Part shown: positions 38,242 through 47,828 of the stretch, in pieces
How the letters are laid out: each line of letters opens with the position of its first letter
Numbering within the stretch: the stretch's first letter is position 1
From: Marinirhabdus sp963799365
GTDB lineage: Bacteria; Bacteroidota; Bacteroidia; Flavobacteriales; Flavobacteriaceae
DNA: 64,000 nt
Assembly (NCBI GenBank): GCA_963799365.1
Contig: CAWCWV010000014.1
Location: 41,521-105,520 of the forward strand
Direction of reading: 5' to 3'
The notes under the pieces: model-generated
Databases searched by the model: none
What the model saw: only the letters and a program-made list of their open reading frames with translations
What the model was told of the DNA's origin: nothing
Program-made: the position numbers and the translations under genes

Positions 38242-38405
38242 AATTCGGGTGCAAAAATACTACAGGAAACTTTAAAAACATTTAGAGTTTCCAAAGTTTT
38301 ACAATTATTTAACATTAGGTGGTCTATTGTGTTGGAAATCTAATTTTAAGTTTCTTTTGGCGACAATGTTACAAGCAAATACTATTTTTGCCTCAAAATT
38401 CACCT

Positions 38406-39380
38406 ATGGAATTGCTTACGAAATACGGCGAAGCCCTCACATCGCACTTGGATAATGCCGTCACTATAAAAGAACCAATACAGTTATACGAACCTGTAAA
38501 ATACATTCTTACACTAGGTGGTAAAAGATTGCGTCCTGTGCTAACGCTATTGACGGCAGATTTCTTCGGAAATGACTACAAAAAAGCTATGAACGCTGCC
38601 TTGGCAGTAGAGTTATTCCATAATTTTTCTCTCATTCACGATGATATTATGGACAACGCGCCATTGCGTCGTGGGAAGGAAACTGTTCATGAAAAGTGGG
38701 ATATTAATACGGGAATTTTAAGTGGGGATGCGATGCTTATTTTGGCGTATCAATTATTTGAAGCCTATGAGCCAGCACAGTTTCAGGAGTTGGCAAAGTT
38801 ATTCAGCAAAACGGCACTCGAAGTTTGCGAAGGCCAGCAATATGATGTAGATTTTGAGACCCGCGACGATGTTACGATTCCTGAATATATAAAAATGATA
38901 GACTACAAAACAGCTGTACTCATTGGTGCAGCAATGAAAATGGGTGCTATAGTTGCGGAGGCTTCGAAAAGTTGTTGCCAAGGTGCGTATGATTTTGGAA
39001 GGAATCTAGGGATTGCATTTCAATTACAAGACGATTATTTAGATGCTTTCGGAAATCCAGAAACTTTTGGAAAACAGGTGGGAGGAGACATTATTGCCAA
39101 CAAAAAAACCTTTTTGTACTTAACAGCAGTTAAAAATAGTAAAAGAGCCGAAGCGGAAACATTAGAACATTTATTCAATATTAATCCGAAGGATCCTTCA
39201 GATAAAATTGAAACGGTAAAAGAAATTTTTCAATCCTCGGGAGCAGCCAAAGCTACCATTGCCGAAATAGAAGCTTACACCCAAAAAGCAAATGCCATTC
39301 TAGAAACCCTGAAACTTTCCGAAGATAAAAAGGAGAAATTGCGGGAGTTTGGGAATTGGTTGATGGAGCGGACTGTATAA
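38406..39380 (+). CDS. Polyprenyl diphosphate synthase
   Basis: 324 residues from ATG 38406 (MELLTKYGEALTSHL), because the upstream part of the frame (38319-38405) has no family match. Aspartate-rich motifs: D79-D80-I-M-D83 with RRGKETVH, and D209-D210-Y-L-D213 (FQLQDDYLD). It builds the trans-polyprenyl chain, in Flavobacteriaceae usually for menaquinone-6. Divergent from the TetR gene. Confidence 0.9.
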   Translation: MELLTKYGEALTSHLDNAVTIKEPIQLYEPVKYILTLGGKRLRPVLTLLTADFFGNDYKKAMNAALAVELFHNFSLIHDDIMDNAPLRRGKETVHEKWDINTGILSGDAMLILAYQLFEAYEPAQFQELAKLFSKTALEVCEGQQYDVDFETRDDVTIPEYIKMIDYKTAVLIGAAMKMGAIVAEASKSCCQGAYDFGRNLGIAFQLQDDYLDAFGNPETFGKQVGGDIIANKKTFLYLTAVKNSKRAEAETLEHLFNINPKDPSDKIETVKEIFQSSGAAKATIAEIEAYTQKANAILETLKLSEDKKEKLREFGNWLMERTV

Positions 39381-39576
39381 TTTAGGTTGCTTCGTTACAT
39401 TTTTAACTTTTAACCCTTGTTGAAATTTAAAAACACTCAGTAACCTTTGATTGATAGTTTGATGAATAAGTACTTCAAGACTCTAAAGATTTATAAGTTA
39501 ATTAGTTTTCACAATTTAAGGTAGCCGAGTGATTTTTCTTTGCTTTTCTACAAAGCAAAGAAAAATTGTATCGAGG
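39381..39576. terminator. Intergenic region with a 14-bp-stem hairpin terminator
   Basis: ATTTTTCTTTGCTT (39532-39545) pairs with AAGCAAAGAAAAAT (39553-39566); it can serve the convergent genes on both sides. Otherwise no feature was seen in these 196 bases. Confidence 0.65.
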
Positions 39577-40104
39577 TTAAAAGTAAACCCTCACAAAAGG
39601 GTTCCATGCTGTAGCATACACCCTATCGTTATCGTTATATAAAACATTATAACGTAATCCAATGGTGATAGGTCCTGAGCGATATCCGGCTCCAACGAAA
39701 AGAGCAGTGTTCCAAAAATTGTCTTTAAAAGTGCCGTCAATAAATTCCACTTCTTGGTTCACACGTAATTGTTCAACTTCTGCCGAAAGTTGAATTTCCC
39801 GAATTGGATTAAAAAGTGTTATCCAGCTACCACCATATAAAGTAGATTCAAAAAATTCGCTGCTTTGGTAGCTGAAAATGAGCGAAGGTCCCATCGCAAA
39901 GTAGTCGTTAAAGTTATAAATAGCACTGGGGGATATGGTGCCACTAAAATTACCATTCCCGAAGCTTATTCCCAATCCGCCACCAAACTGCACCTTCTCC
40001 CAAAATGGATTGGCTAATTCTTGAGCCGGTATTGTTTTGGGTAAGAGTGTGAGGAGGATTGTAAAGGCAATAGTTTTTAATGAACGGAAACAGAGGCTTT
40101 TCAT
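39577..40104 (-). CDS. Putative outer membrane beta-barrel protein beside sucA
   Basis: 175 residues from ATG 40104 (MKSLCFRSLKTIAFTILLTLLP), which starts a signal peptide ending near AQE; the longer frame to 40215 adds a non-signal N-terminus. The body alternates beta-strand patterns (GGGLGISFGNGNFSGTISPSAIYNF...FVGAGYRSGPITIGLRYNVLY) and ends WNPFVRVYF with a terminal Phe, typical of outer membrane barrels. Homologues are often mislabelled 'alpha-ketoglutarate decarboxylase' because they stand next to sucA; this one shows no enzyme motif. Confidence 0.7.
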   Translation of the reverse strand: MKSLCFRSLKTIAFTILLTLLPKTIPAQELANPFWEKVQFGGGLGISFGNGNFSGTISPSAIYNFNDYFAMGPSLIFSYQSSEFFESTLYGGSWITLFNPIREIQLSAEVEQLRVNQEVEFIDGTFKDNFWNTALFVGAGYRSGPITIGLRYNVLYNDNDRVYATAWNPFVRVYF

Positions 40105-40172
40105 TAGGAAAATTTTAGGATTATGATTCTTAAATATACAAAAAGCCGATGCGTTGGTTTGCTGAAAAATTG

Positions 40173-40180
40173 TATTTTTG
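40173..40180 (+). promoter_or_regulatory. -7 box (TATTTTTG) of sucAB
   Basis: Fits TAnnTTTG; the sucA ATG is at 40219, giving a leader of about 30 bases. Confidence 0.4.
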
Positions 40181-40218
40181 TACCGTTTTATTAAAACAAA
40201 CCCTACAGCATCCAAACT

Positions 40219-42972
40219 ATGGATAAATATTCCTTCTTAAATGCAATTCATCCTGCACAGATCGCAGATCTCTACGATAAATATTTACAATTTCCAGATA
40301 GTATTGAGGCCAGCTGGCGGGCTTTCTTCCAAGGTTTCGACTTCGGGATAGAAAGTGGTTCGCTGGAAGGACTTGGTATTGAGGCTCCTAGTGGTACAGT
40401 AGTTACCGAGGAAGTTTTAAAGGAGTTTCAGGTTATCAAACTCATTGACGGCTACCGTACTAGAGGACATTTGTTTACAAAAACAAACCCCGTTCGTGAC
40501 CGAAGAAAATACGAGCCTACACTTGCAATTGAAAATTTTGGTCTTTCAGAAAGTGACTTACAGACTACTTTTAAGGCAGGAGAAGTTATAGGAATGGGAG
40601 CAAGTTCTTTGGAGGATATTCTAAAGCACTTAAACAGTATTTATTGCGATAGTATTGGGATTGAGTATATGTTCATTCGCAAGCCCGAAGAGATACAGTG
40701 GATACAAAACAAGTTGAATGTTAATGACAATCAGCCAAAATTTTCAGCAGAAAAAAAGAAACAAATCTTAAAGAAATTGAACGAAGCAGTTTCGTTCGAA
40801 AATTTCTTACATACTAAATACGTTGGTCAAAAGCGTTTCTCACTTGAGGGTGGTGAAAGTTTAATTCCTGCGCTGGATTCTTTAATTGAAAACGCAGCAT
40901 CTCAAGGGGTTAAAGAATTTGTGTTAGGAATGGCTCACCGGGGTCGTTTAAGTACCTTAACCAATATTTTTGGAAAAAGTGCCAAAGATATTTTTAGCGA
41001 ATTTGACGGCAAAGACTATGCGGAAGATATTTTTGACGGTGATGTGAAATATCACTTAGGCTGGACTTCTAAGCGCAATACAGACTCAGGTCATGAGATA
41101 AACTTAAACATTGCACCCAACCCGTCTCACTTAGAAACAGTTGGAGCTGTGGTTCAAGGAATTGCTCGTGCCAAGCAAGACGACCATCACAAGGAAAATC
41201 CAAAAGCTGTATTGCCAATTATTGTGCACGGAGACGCTGCTATTGCAGGACAGGGATTGGTGTACGAGATTGTACAAATGGCTCAGTTAGACGGCTACAA
41301 AACGCAGGGAACCATACATATTGTAGTAAATAACCAAATAGGCTTTACGACCAATTATTTGGACGGACGCTCCTCTACCTATTGTACCGATGTGGCAAAA
41401 GTAACGCTCTCGCCTGTGTTGCACGTAAATGCAGACGATGTTGAAGCTGTAGTGCACGCAATGGAATTTGCTTTGCATTTCCGTATGAAATTTGCTCGTG
41501 ATGTATTTATAGATTTATTAGGTTACAGAAAGTACGGTCATAACGAAGGTGATGAACCTCGTTTTACACAACCCAAGTTATACAAGGCAATTAGCAAGCA
41601 TAGTAATCCCCGTGATATTTATGCCGAAAAACTCTTTAAAGATGATGTTATTGAAAAAGGGCATACTGAAAAATTAGAGCAAGAATACAAAGACAGGCTA
41701 GAGGAAAACCTGGAAGATTCCCGAAAGGAAGAAAAAACAAGGATTACCCCGTTTATGCAAGACGAGTGGGAAGGATACGAGCAAGCCGAAGAAGATAAAA
41801 TGATGGAGACGGCAGATACTAGTTTCGATCTTGATAAACTCACCGAAATTGCCGAAGTGATTACTCAATTACCAAAAGACAAGAAATTTTTACGTAAAAT
41901 TTCGAAATTGATAGAAGCAAGAAAAACCATGTATTTTGAGGACAATCAGTTAGATTGGGCTATGGGAGAATTACTTGCGTATGGCTCTTTATTAAAAGAA
42001 GGACACGATGTACGTATGAGTGGGCAGGATGTGGAACGTGGAACCTTCAGCCACCGTCATGCGGTCGTAAAAGTAGAAGATAGCGAAGAAGAAATTGTAT
42101 TGTTAAACCAATTAAAAGGGGAGCAAGCAGACTTTTATATATACAACTCATTACTTTCGGAATATGGAGTGGTTGGTTTTGACTATGGATATGCCATGGC
42201 GAGTCCAATTACACTTACAATCTGGGAAGCACAGTTTGGAGATTTCAGCAATGGAGCTCAAATAATGATAGACCAATACATCTCTGCTGCTGAAGACAAA
42301 TGGAAGCTTCAGAACGGTTTAGTGATGTTGCTGCCGCACGGGTATGAAGGACAAGGAGCAGAGCACTCTTCAGCAAGAATGGAGCGTTATTTACAACTCT
42401 GCGCTAAGGATAATATGTTTGTGGTAGATGTAACCACACCTGCACAAATGTTTCATTTATTACGCAGACAGTTAAAGGTGAATTACCGTAAACCTTTAAT
42501 AGTATTTACACCTAAGAGTTTGTTGCGTCACCCAAAAGTACTTTCAACCAAAGAAGAACTGGCCAATGGCAGTTTCCAAATGGTACTAGACGATCCAGAT
42601 GCAAAAGTTGCGAAAATAAAAAGCCTTGTATTCTTGACAGGTAAGTTCTATTATGATTTACTAGAAAAGAAGGAAGAAGACAAACGAGACGACGTAGCCT
42701 TGATACGTGTGGAGCAAGTGTTTCCAATCCCTGTGAAAGAAATCAAAGCAATTATAAAAAAATATAAAAACGCAGACGATATTGTGTGGGCACAGGAAGA
42801 ACCTCGCAATATGGGTGCCTATTCTCACTTATTGCTTCATTTTGAAGAAACAAGAAACTGGCGTGTTTGTAGCCGAAAAATGTACGCCGCCCCAGCAGCT
42901 GGAAGTAGCGTAAGAAGTAAGGCGAGACACTTAAAAGTGATTGAAAGTGTGTTTGATAAGGAAATGAAATAA
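40219..42972 (+). CDS. sucA: 2-oxoglutarate dehydrogenase E1 component
   Basis: 917 residues, full length. N-terminal inner-binding segment (YSFLNAIHPAQIADLYDKYLQFPDSIEASWRAFFQGF), thiamine diphosphate region (HGDAAIAGQGLVYEIVQMAQLDGYKTQGTIHIVVNNQIGFTT) and transketolase-like domain (GTFSHRHAVVKVED...LLPHGYEGQGAEHSSARMERYLQLCA). It decarboxylates 2-oxoglutarate in the TCA cycle. It is 83 bases upstream of sucB, one operon. Confidence 0.96.
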   Translation: MDKYSFLNAIHPAQIADLYDKYLQFPDSIEASWRAFFQGFDFGIESGSLEGLGIEAPSGTVVTEEVLKEFQVIKLIDGYRTRGHLFTKTNPVRDRRKYEPTLAIENFGLSESDLQTTFKAGEVIGMGASSLEDILKHLNSIYCDSIGIEYMFIRKPEEIQWIQNKLNVNDNQPKFSAEKKKQILKKLNEAVSFENFLHTKYVGQKRFSLEGGESLIPALDSLIENAASQGVKEFVLGMAHRGRLSTLTNIFGKSAKDIFSEFDGKDYAEDIFDGDVKYHLGWTSKRNTDSGHEINLNIAPNPSHLETVGAVVQGIARAKQDDHHKENPKAVLPIIVHGDAAIAGQGLVYEIVQMAQLDGYKTQGTIHIVVNNQIGFTTNYLDGRSSTYCTDVAKVTLSPVLHVNADDVEAVVHAMEFALHFRMKFARDVFIDLLGYRKYGHNEGDEPRFTQPKLYKAISKHSNPRDIYAEKLFKDDVIEKGHTEKLEQEYKDRLEENLEDSRKEEKTRITPFMQDEWEGYEQAEEDKMMETADTSFDLDKLTEIAEVITQLPKDKKFLRKISKLIEARKTMYFEDNQLDWAMGELLAYGSLLKEGHDVRMSGQDVERGTFSHRHAVVKVEDSEEEIVLLNQLKGEQADFYIYNSLLSEYGVVGFDYGYAMASPITLTIWEAQFGDFSNGAQIMIDQYISAAEDKWKLQNGLVMLLPHGYEGQGAEHSSARMERYLQLCAKDNMFVVDVTTPAQMFHLLRRQLKVNYRKPLIVFTPKSLLRHPKVLSTKEELANGSFQMVLDDPDAKVAKIKSLVFLTGKFYYDLLEKKEEDKRDDVALIRVEQVFPIPVKEIKAIIKKYKNADDIVWAQEEPRNMGAYSHLLLHFEETRNWRVCSRKMYAAPAAGSSVRSKARHLKVIESVFDKEMK

Positions 42973-43055
42973 TGAATTGTAAATCTTACTTTGAATAACA
43001 ACTACCATAAAAAACAAAGAATAAATTCTGCGCAAGCAGATTAATAAACAATAGT

Positions 43056-44366
43056 ATGGCATTAGAAATGAAAGTCCCTTCACCAGGAGAGTCCATCACC
43101 GAAGTTGAAATTGCACAATGGCTTGTAGAAGATGGCTCTTGGGTTGAAAAAGACCAGGCAATTGCTGAAGTTGATAGTGATAAAGCTACCCTTGAACTTC
43201 CCGCAGAAGCTAGCGGAATCATCACTTTTAAAGCCGAAGAAGGCGATGCAGTTGGTGTAGGAGAAGTAGTTTGTTTGATTGACACAGAAGCTGAAAAACC
43301 AGGAGGTAGTGACAAATCTACAGAAACCTACGATAAGCCAGGCGACGAAAAAGGGGAAGGCAACGCGGGTCCAGACTTGGACAAGGCAGATGCTAAGAAT
43401 AAAGACACTGGTGAAAAGGCTGAAGCACTAGATCAAAAACCCTCTAAAGGTTCTACACAACGACAGGAGCAGGATCCAGGCAAAACATACGCTACTGGAA
43501 CACCATCACCTTCTGCCAAGAAAATATTGGCAGAGAAAGGAATGGATTCCAAAGATGTAAAAGGCACTGGCCGTGATGGTAGAATTACCAAAAGTGATGC
43601 AGACAATGCAACTCCATCTATGGGAACTCCGGGAACAGGAGATAGAGGTTCTTCTCGCACTAAACTTTCTATGCTGCGTCGTAAAGTGGCAGAGCGTTTG
43701 GTGGAAGCTAAAAACACAACAGCAATGTTAACTACTTTTAATGAAGTAGATATGACGGCTATTTTCGACTTAAGAAAAGAATACAAAGAAACTTTCAAAG
43801 AAAAGCATGGTGTTAGCCTTGGCTTTATGTCATTTTTCACCTTGGCAATTGTACGTGCATTAGAAATGTACCCGGCTGTAAACAGTATGATAGATGGCAA
43901 AGAAATGCTGACTTTCGACTATAAAGATATTTCCATTGCTGTTTCGGGGCCAAAAGGATTAATGGTACCTGTAATTAGAAATGCTGAAAACTTAAGCTTT
44001 AGAGGCGTAGAATCTGAAGTAAAAAGATTGGCAATACGTGCACGTGACGGACAAATTACCGTAGATGAAATGACGGGTGGAACTTTTACCATTTCTAACG
44101 GGGGTGTTTTTGGAAGTATGTTAAGTACACCAATTATTAACCCACCACAATCTGGAATTTTAGGAATGCATAACATTGTAGAACGTCCTGTAGTAAAAAA
44201 TGGTGGCGTAACCATCGCACCAATTATGTATGTGGCACTTTCTTACGATCACAGAATTATTGATGGAAAAGAATCGGTTGGATTTTTGGTAGCGGTAAAA
44301 GAAGCGCTTGAAAACCCAACGGAGCTATTAATGGATAACGATGTTAAAAAAGCATTGGAATTATAA
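43056..44366 (+). CDS. sucB: Dihydrolipoyllysine-residue succinyltransferase (E2 of 2-oxoglutarate dehydrogenase)
   Basis: 436 residues. Lipoyl domain (about 1-76) with lipoylated K43 in VDSDKATLEL; a long acidic/lysine-rich linker; E3/E1-binding domain (about 149-190, PSPSAKKILAEKGMD...GTGRDGRITKSD); acyltransferase core with H399-R-I-I-D403 (YDHRIIDGKE). It transfers succinyl to CoA. A perfect terminator palindrome follows. Confidence 0.96.
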   Translation: MALEMKVPSPGESITEVEIAQWLVEDGSWVEKDQAIAEVDSDKATLELPAEASGIITFKAEEGDAVGVGEVVCLIDTEAEKPGGSDKSTETYDKPGDEKGEGNAGPDLDKADAKNKDTGEKAEALDQKPSKGSTQRQEQDPGKTYATGTPSPSAKKILAEKGMDSKDVKGTGRDGRITKSDADNATPSMGTPGTGDRGSSRTKLSMLRRKVAERLVEAKNTTAMLTTFNEVDMTAIFDLRKEYKETFKEKHGVSLGFMSFFTLAIVRALEMYPAVNSMIDGKEMLTFDYKDISIAVSGPKGLMVPVIRNAENLSFRGVESEVKRLAIRARDGQITVDEMTGGTFTISNGGVFGSMLSTPIINPPQSGILGMHNIVERPVVKNGGVTIAPIMYVALSYDHRIIDGKESVGFLVAVKEALENPTELLMDNDVKKALEL

Positions 44367-44390
44367 TAATACTGAAACAACATTTAAATA

Positions 44391-44418
44391 AAAACCCAGC
44401 CAATTGGCTGGGTTTTTA
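44391..44418 (+). terminator. Terminator of the sucAB operon
   Basis: AAAACCCAGCCAA (44391-44403) and its exact complement (44404-44416) form a 13-bp stem with a tail of T. Confidence 0.85.
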
Positions 44419-44445
44419 TTTGGTAGTTAGTTGAAAAATCAATTT

Positions 44446-44580
44446 TTATAAAGCTAAAATGAGATTTACAATGTTTAATAAAATAACAAAAACCACACAG
44501 GTTGTTAAAAAGACCATTGTGATTTTTTGTCTCAAGGTTAGTTTCTTTTTTTCCAAGGGTGCTTGTGTTATATTTTCCAT
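44446..44580 (-). CDS. 44-residue membrane peptide, unknown
   Basis: A short frame, MENITQAPLEKKKLTLRQK then a single hydrophobic helix (about 20-44, MVFLTTCVVFVILLNIVNL), ending at a TAA. Lys-rich stalk plus one helix is typical of real small membrane proteins, and the gene lies behind the sucAB terminator on the opposite strand. Evidence is limited to its sequence pattern. Confidence 0.45.
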   Translation of the reverse strand: MENITQAPLEKKKLTLRQKITMVFLTTCVVFVILLNIVNLILAL

Positions 44581-44650
44581 AGTGTAAAATTGGGGAAAAT
44601 ATACTTTCAACACAATACGTATTTATACGTATTTTTTGCTAAATGAATGA

Positions 44651-45283
44651 CTATTTGAGCTTTTCGTGGTTTTGTTTGGCCCAAATAAGTAAACTATTGG
44701 TTTTATGCTCTAGCTCTAATTTGCTAATAATATTACTCCTATGTTTTTCTACTGTGCGATAGGATATAAATAAGAGTGACGCAATTTCTTTATTGGTTCT
44801 ATCCTTTGCTATAAGCTTTAAGATTTTCTTTTCAGAAGGCGTTAATGTCGAAAGTATAGAAGTGTCTGGATTCTTCTTGTTTAATTTATTGGCAATGTTA
44901 GGGCTAAAATAATGCTCGCCTTTTATCACATTGTCAAGGCAGGTTTCTATTTCTTCTAATGCAAATTCTTTTAAGATATACCCAAATATATTAAGGTCTT
45001 TGGCTTGCTCATAAATTTCACGCTCTTTATGGAGTGTGATGAGTATAATTTTTGTTTCAGAACAGGCGGTTTTGCACTTTTGTGCAATTTCTATCCCAGA
45101 CATAAAAGGCATTTGTATATCTAGAATTGCAATGTCTGGATTTTCATTGGTGATAAGATTGTATGCTTCACGACCATTTTTGCCACTTCCAATAATATTA
45201 TAACCTCGTTCCAATAAAAAATCATTCAATCCTTTTAGTAGAAGTGGGTGATCGTCTGCGGTTATAATAGTGCTTTTGTCCAT
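44651..45283 (-). CDS. LuxR/NarL-type response regulator
   Basis: 210 residues. Receiver domain (about 3-120) with D55 as phosphorylation site (DIAILDIQMPFMSG), acidic pocket ADDHP near residue 10, and K near ILKEF. The C-terminal LuxR-type HTH spans about 140-205 (LTPSEKKILKLIAKDRTNKEIASLLFISYRTVEKHRSNIISKLEL). Its ATG overlaps the kinase stop by one base, so the pair is one operon. Confidence 0.93.
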   Translation of the reverse strand: MDKSTIITADDHPLLLKGLNDFLLERGYNIIGSGKNGREAYNLITNENPDIAILDIQMPFMSGIEIAQKCKTACSETKIILITLHKEREIYEQAKDLNIFGYILKEFALEEIETCLDNVIKGEHYFSPNIANKLNKKNPDTSILSTLTPSEKKILKLIAKDRTNKEIASLLFISYRTVEKHRSNIISKLELEHKTNSLLIWAKQNHEKLK

Positions 45284-47298
45284 TAATAAGGAAATTGAAA
45301 TTCGATAAGGGTGCCATTTTGTTTCTTCGATTGCACCTTCATGTTTCCATTCAAGAATTTTGTACGCTCCATAAGTGTTTTTAATCCTAATGATTTTATA
45401 TTCTTCAGTTTTTCTGAAAATTCAAATCCCTGACCATTATCCCGTATGGAGATGATAACTTGATCCGCCATTTTTTTTATTGAAACTTTACTCGCTTCAG
45501 CATTGGCGTGTTTTAATGTATTGCTTAAACTTTCCTGAACAATCCTATAAATATTCACTTCTTGATCTGGGGTAAACAAATTGTCAATATTTTCTATTTC
45601 CGAAGAAATAAAGAGCGATGTATTTTCGTCTATTTGGGTAATAGTATGCTCTATGGCTTTTGTAATCCCCAATTCCTGTAACTGAAATGGATGTAAATCC
45701 CTAGAAATTGTACGCACTTCCTCAATGGTGGCATCTACCATTTCATTGGCTTCGGTATTTCCTGAAGTAATTAGCTTATTTTTTAGCACCAATAATTGTT
45801 GTCCAAGCCCGTCGTGCAAATCTTTTGAAATACGCTTGCGTTCATTTTCTTGTGACGTCAAAAGTTCTTGGCTAAACCCTTCCTGCAGCATTTTCTTCTT
45901 TTTTAAGTGTAATTGATTGCGATATAACAAGATTACTCCAAAGGTAAGTAATACCGCAATGCTGCCAAGAATGCTAAATTTTCTAAAGGCATCATTGTCT
46001 TTCTCCAATAATTGAATATTGGCGTTTTTTGAGGTAAGTTCATTTTCCTTTTTCTCTGTTTCATATAGGGTTTGATAATACGCTAAGGTGTTTGCCGAAG
46101 TAGTATTAAATAAGGAATCTTTCTCCACCAAATATTTTTTCTTATTAGCAAGACTGGCTTTGTAATCGCCCAAATTTTCATAGATTTCAGAAAGTAAGAG
46201 ATGAGAATCCATAACTTCTTCGTTATACCCTATTTTTTTGGCTGTTTCCAGTTTGTTGGTTGCAAAAAACAGAGCTAAATTATGTTGTCCCGTTCGGTCT
46301 AAATATGTCGCTTTTGCATCAGAATACATTAATTTTGCATAACTATCACTTTCAATTTTTTCTTTATATCCTTCAATTTGTTTTAGTATTTCGGCAGCTT
46401 TTTCATATTCGTTGTGCGTACTATAATACGCCACAAGACTAGATAAAATGCCAATATGTAGCGTACCTCCATTGTTTTCTAACGAAATATTTGAAAGCGC
46501 TTTTAACAAATTGTTATATTGTTCTTTGCTATTGCCCACTTTCTTGTAATCAAGCGCTTGGTTATATTGCTCTGTTGCCACATATTTTTTTAATCCCAAA
46601 ACCTCCATTTTGGCAATAAGTTTTTCTCTTTCAGCTCTTGCCTTTTCAAAAAACCCATTTATACTGAACATGGTAATTGTACCTTGTTGCGCATGAGCCA
46701 TATATTCATAATCCTTTAAAGCCTCAAAAATCTTATAAGCAACATCAAAATTTTCTCCAGCAGGAACAAACTTTCCCATACTTGAATATGCTTGCCCCCT
46801 AAATAAATAGGCATCTGCAATATAAATGGAATCTTTCTGCCCAAAATTTTCAATAGCAAGGGTATAGTCCTCTATAGCTTCTCTAAGATCAAGTCCATAA
46901 TGAGCACCGCCTCTTTTTAAATAAAGGCCCCCTAAAAGAAAACTGTCTTTTATTTTATATTTTTCAGCAAGGATGCTGTTTATAATAGTAAGGGCTCTTC
47001 TGGGGTCGTTTTTAAGCCTAGTAAGAGGATCTTGCAGATTCATTGCCTTTTTTGCTGCAGCATCCATGCTGTCCAGTTCTTTGGCAAGTGAAATGTATTT
47101 TTGGCTAAATTCAATAAACACATCTAAATTTGTCTTTCTTGTTTTAGAAATCACCGAATCCAGGGCTGTTAATCGCAATAAAGGATTGCTGGTGGTGTCC
47201 GAAAATTTCATATAATAAGAAACATCCTGACTTAAACAACCAAGAGAAAAGAGCAAGGAGAATAAAAATAAGTACAATTTTTTCAAACCGAAATACAA
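45283..47298 (-). CDS. Sensor histidine kinase with TPR repeats (HisKA_3 type)
   Basis: 671 residues. No ATG is available near the N-terminus; TTG at 47298 or 47286 (KKLYLFLFSLLFSLGCLSQ) begins a signal peptide, so a TTG start is likely. Periplasmic TPR repeats fill about 60-410, a membrane helix lies at about 440-460, and the cytoplasmic HisKA_3 domain carries H495 (RKRISKDLHDGLGQQL) with HATPase motifs SNTLKHAN and DNGQGFEF. It phosphorylates the response regulator downstream. The stimulus is unknown. Confidence 0.9.
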   Translation of the reverse strand: MYFGLKKLYLFLFSLLFSLGCLSQDVSYYMKFSDTTSNPLLRLTALDSVISKTRKTNLDVFIEFSQKYISLAKELDSMDAAAKKAMNLQDPLTRLKNDPRRALTIINSILAEKYKIKDSFLLGGLYLKRGGAHYGLDLREAIEDYTLAIENFGQKDSIYIADAYLFRGQAYSSMGKFVPAGENFDVAYKIFEALKDYEYMAHAQQGTITMFSINGFFEKARAEREKLIAKMEVLGLKKYVATEQYNQALDYKKVGNSKEQYNNLLKALSNISLENNGGTLHIGILSSLVAYYSTHNEYEKAAEILKQIEGYKEKIESDSYAKLMYSDAKATYLDRTGQHNLALFFATNKLETAKKIGYNEEVMDSHLLLSEIYENLGDYKASLANKKKYLVEKDSLFNTTSANTLAYYQTLYETEKKENELTSKNANIQLLEKDNDAFRKFSILGSIAVLLTFGVILLYRNQLHLKKKKMLQEGFSQELLTSQENERKRISKDLHDGLGQQLLVLKNKLITSGNTEANEMVDATIEEVRTISRDLHPFQLQELGITKAIEHTITQIDENTSLFISSEIENIDNLFTPDQEVNIYRIVQESLSNTLKHANAEASKVSIKKMADQVIISIRDNGQGFEFSEKLKNIKSLGLKTLMERTKFLNGNMKVQSKKQNGTLIEFQFPY

Positions 47299-47334
47299 AT
47301 TTGGTTGTTAAAGATACTTAAAACACTATGATTA

Positions 47335-47826
47335 TTAGCGATTTGTCTTCAAGTAAAAGCAATTACGGCCGTAATCTATTACTGCTTTATACCTTTTAAG
47401 TAGGTCGGCGCCAATAATTCCATCAACAGCTATTTCGTTGGCTTGTGCTAAAGCTTCATTTACATGAAAGAGGTCGAGAAGGACAAAATCTGTTGCAGAT
47501 AGGGGAAGATTTTTCACAGAAAACTTATTATTACGTGCTATTTGAGTTTCCATATTAATAGCGCCAGCACCGGCAGCTTTAATTCCACTATCTTCATTTA
47601 ACAAAGAAAATTTTTCAATTCTGTCTATGCCAACACAACTAGTGGAAGCTCCTGTATCCAATATAAAACTACCTTGACGTTGGTTAATTTTGGCAGAAAA
47701 TTTATAATGTCCTGTAGCTAGCTTTGTGAGGGGGATTCTATAAAAACCTGTATTTTCTAAAAGTATGCGTAAGGTAGCCAACTGTTTTTTTGGTAAAGAT
47801 AGGCAACAAAATATGTAGTTTTGCAA
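47335..47826 (-). CDS. Retropepsin-like aspartic protease family protein
   Basis: 163 residues. The DTGA catalytic signature is visible (SFILDTGASTSCVG). A second half with GIIGADLLKRYKAVIDY is typical of retropepsin-like bacterial proteins. The true start is uncertain: the ATG at 47826 is two bases from the divergent tatD ATG, and the first 15 residues look non-family; TTG at 47781 is a possible start. No signal peptide is evident. Confidence 0.7.
   Translation of the reverse strand: MQNYIFCCLSLPKKQLATLRILLENTGFYRIPLTKLATGHYKFSAKINQRQGSFILDTGASTSCVGIDRIEKFSLLNEDSGIKAAGAGAINMETQIARNNKFSVKNLPLSATDFVLLDLFHVNEALAQANEIAVDGIIGADLLKRYKAVIDYGRNCFYLKTNR
47816..47823 (+). promoter_or_regulatory. -7 box (TAGTTTTG) of tatD
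   Basis: Consensus match ending five bases before the ATG at 47829; another near-leaderless start. Confidence 0.4.
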
Positions 47827-47828
47827 CT

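Noticed and set aside
39577..40104. Alpha-ketoglutarate decarboxylase
   Set aside because: Name comes from neighbouring sucA; the sequence is a signal peptide plus beta-barrel.
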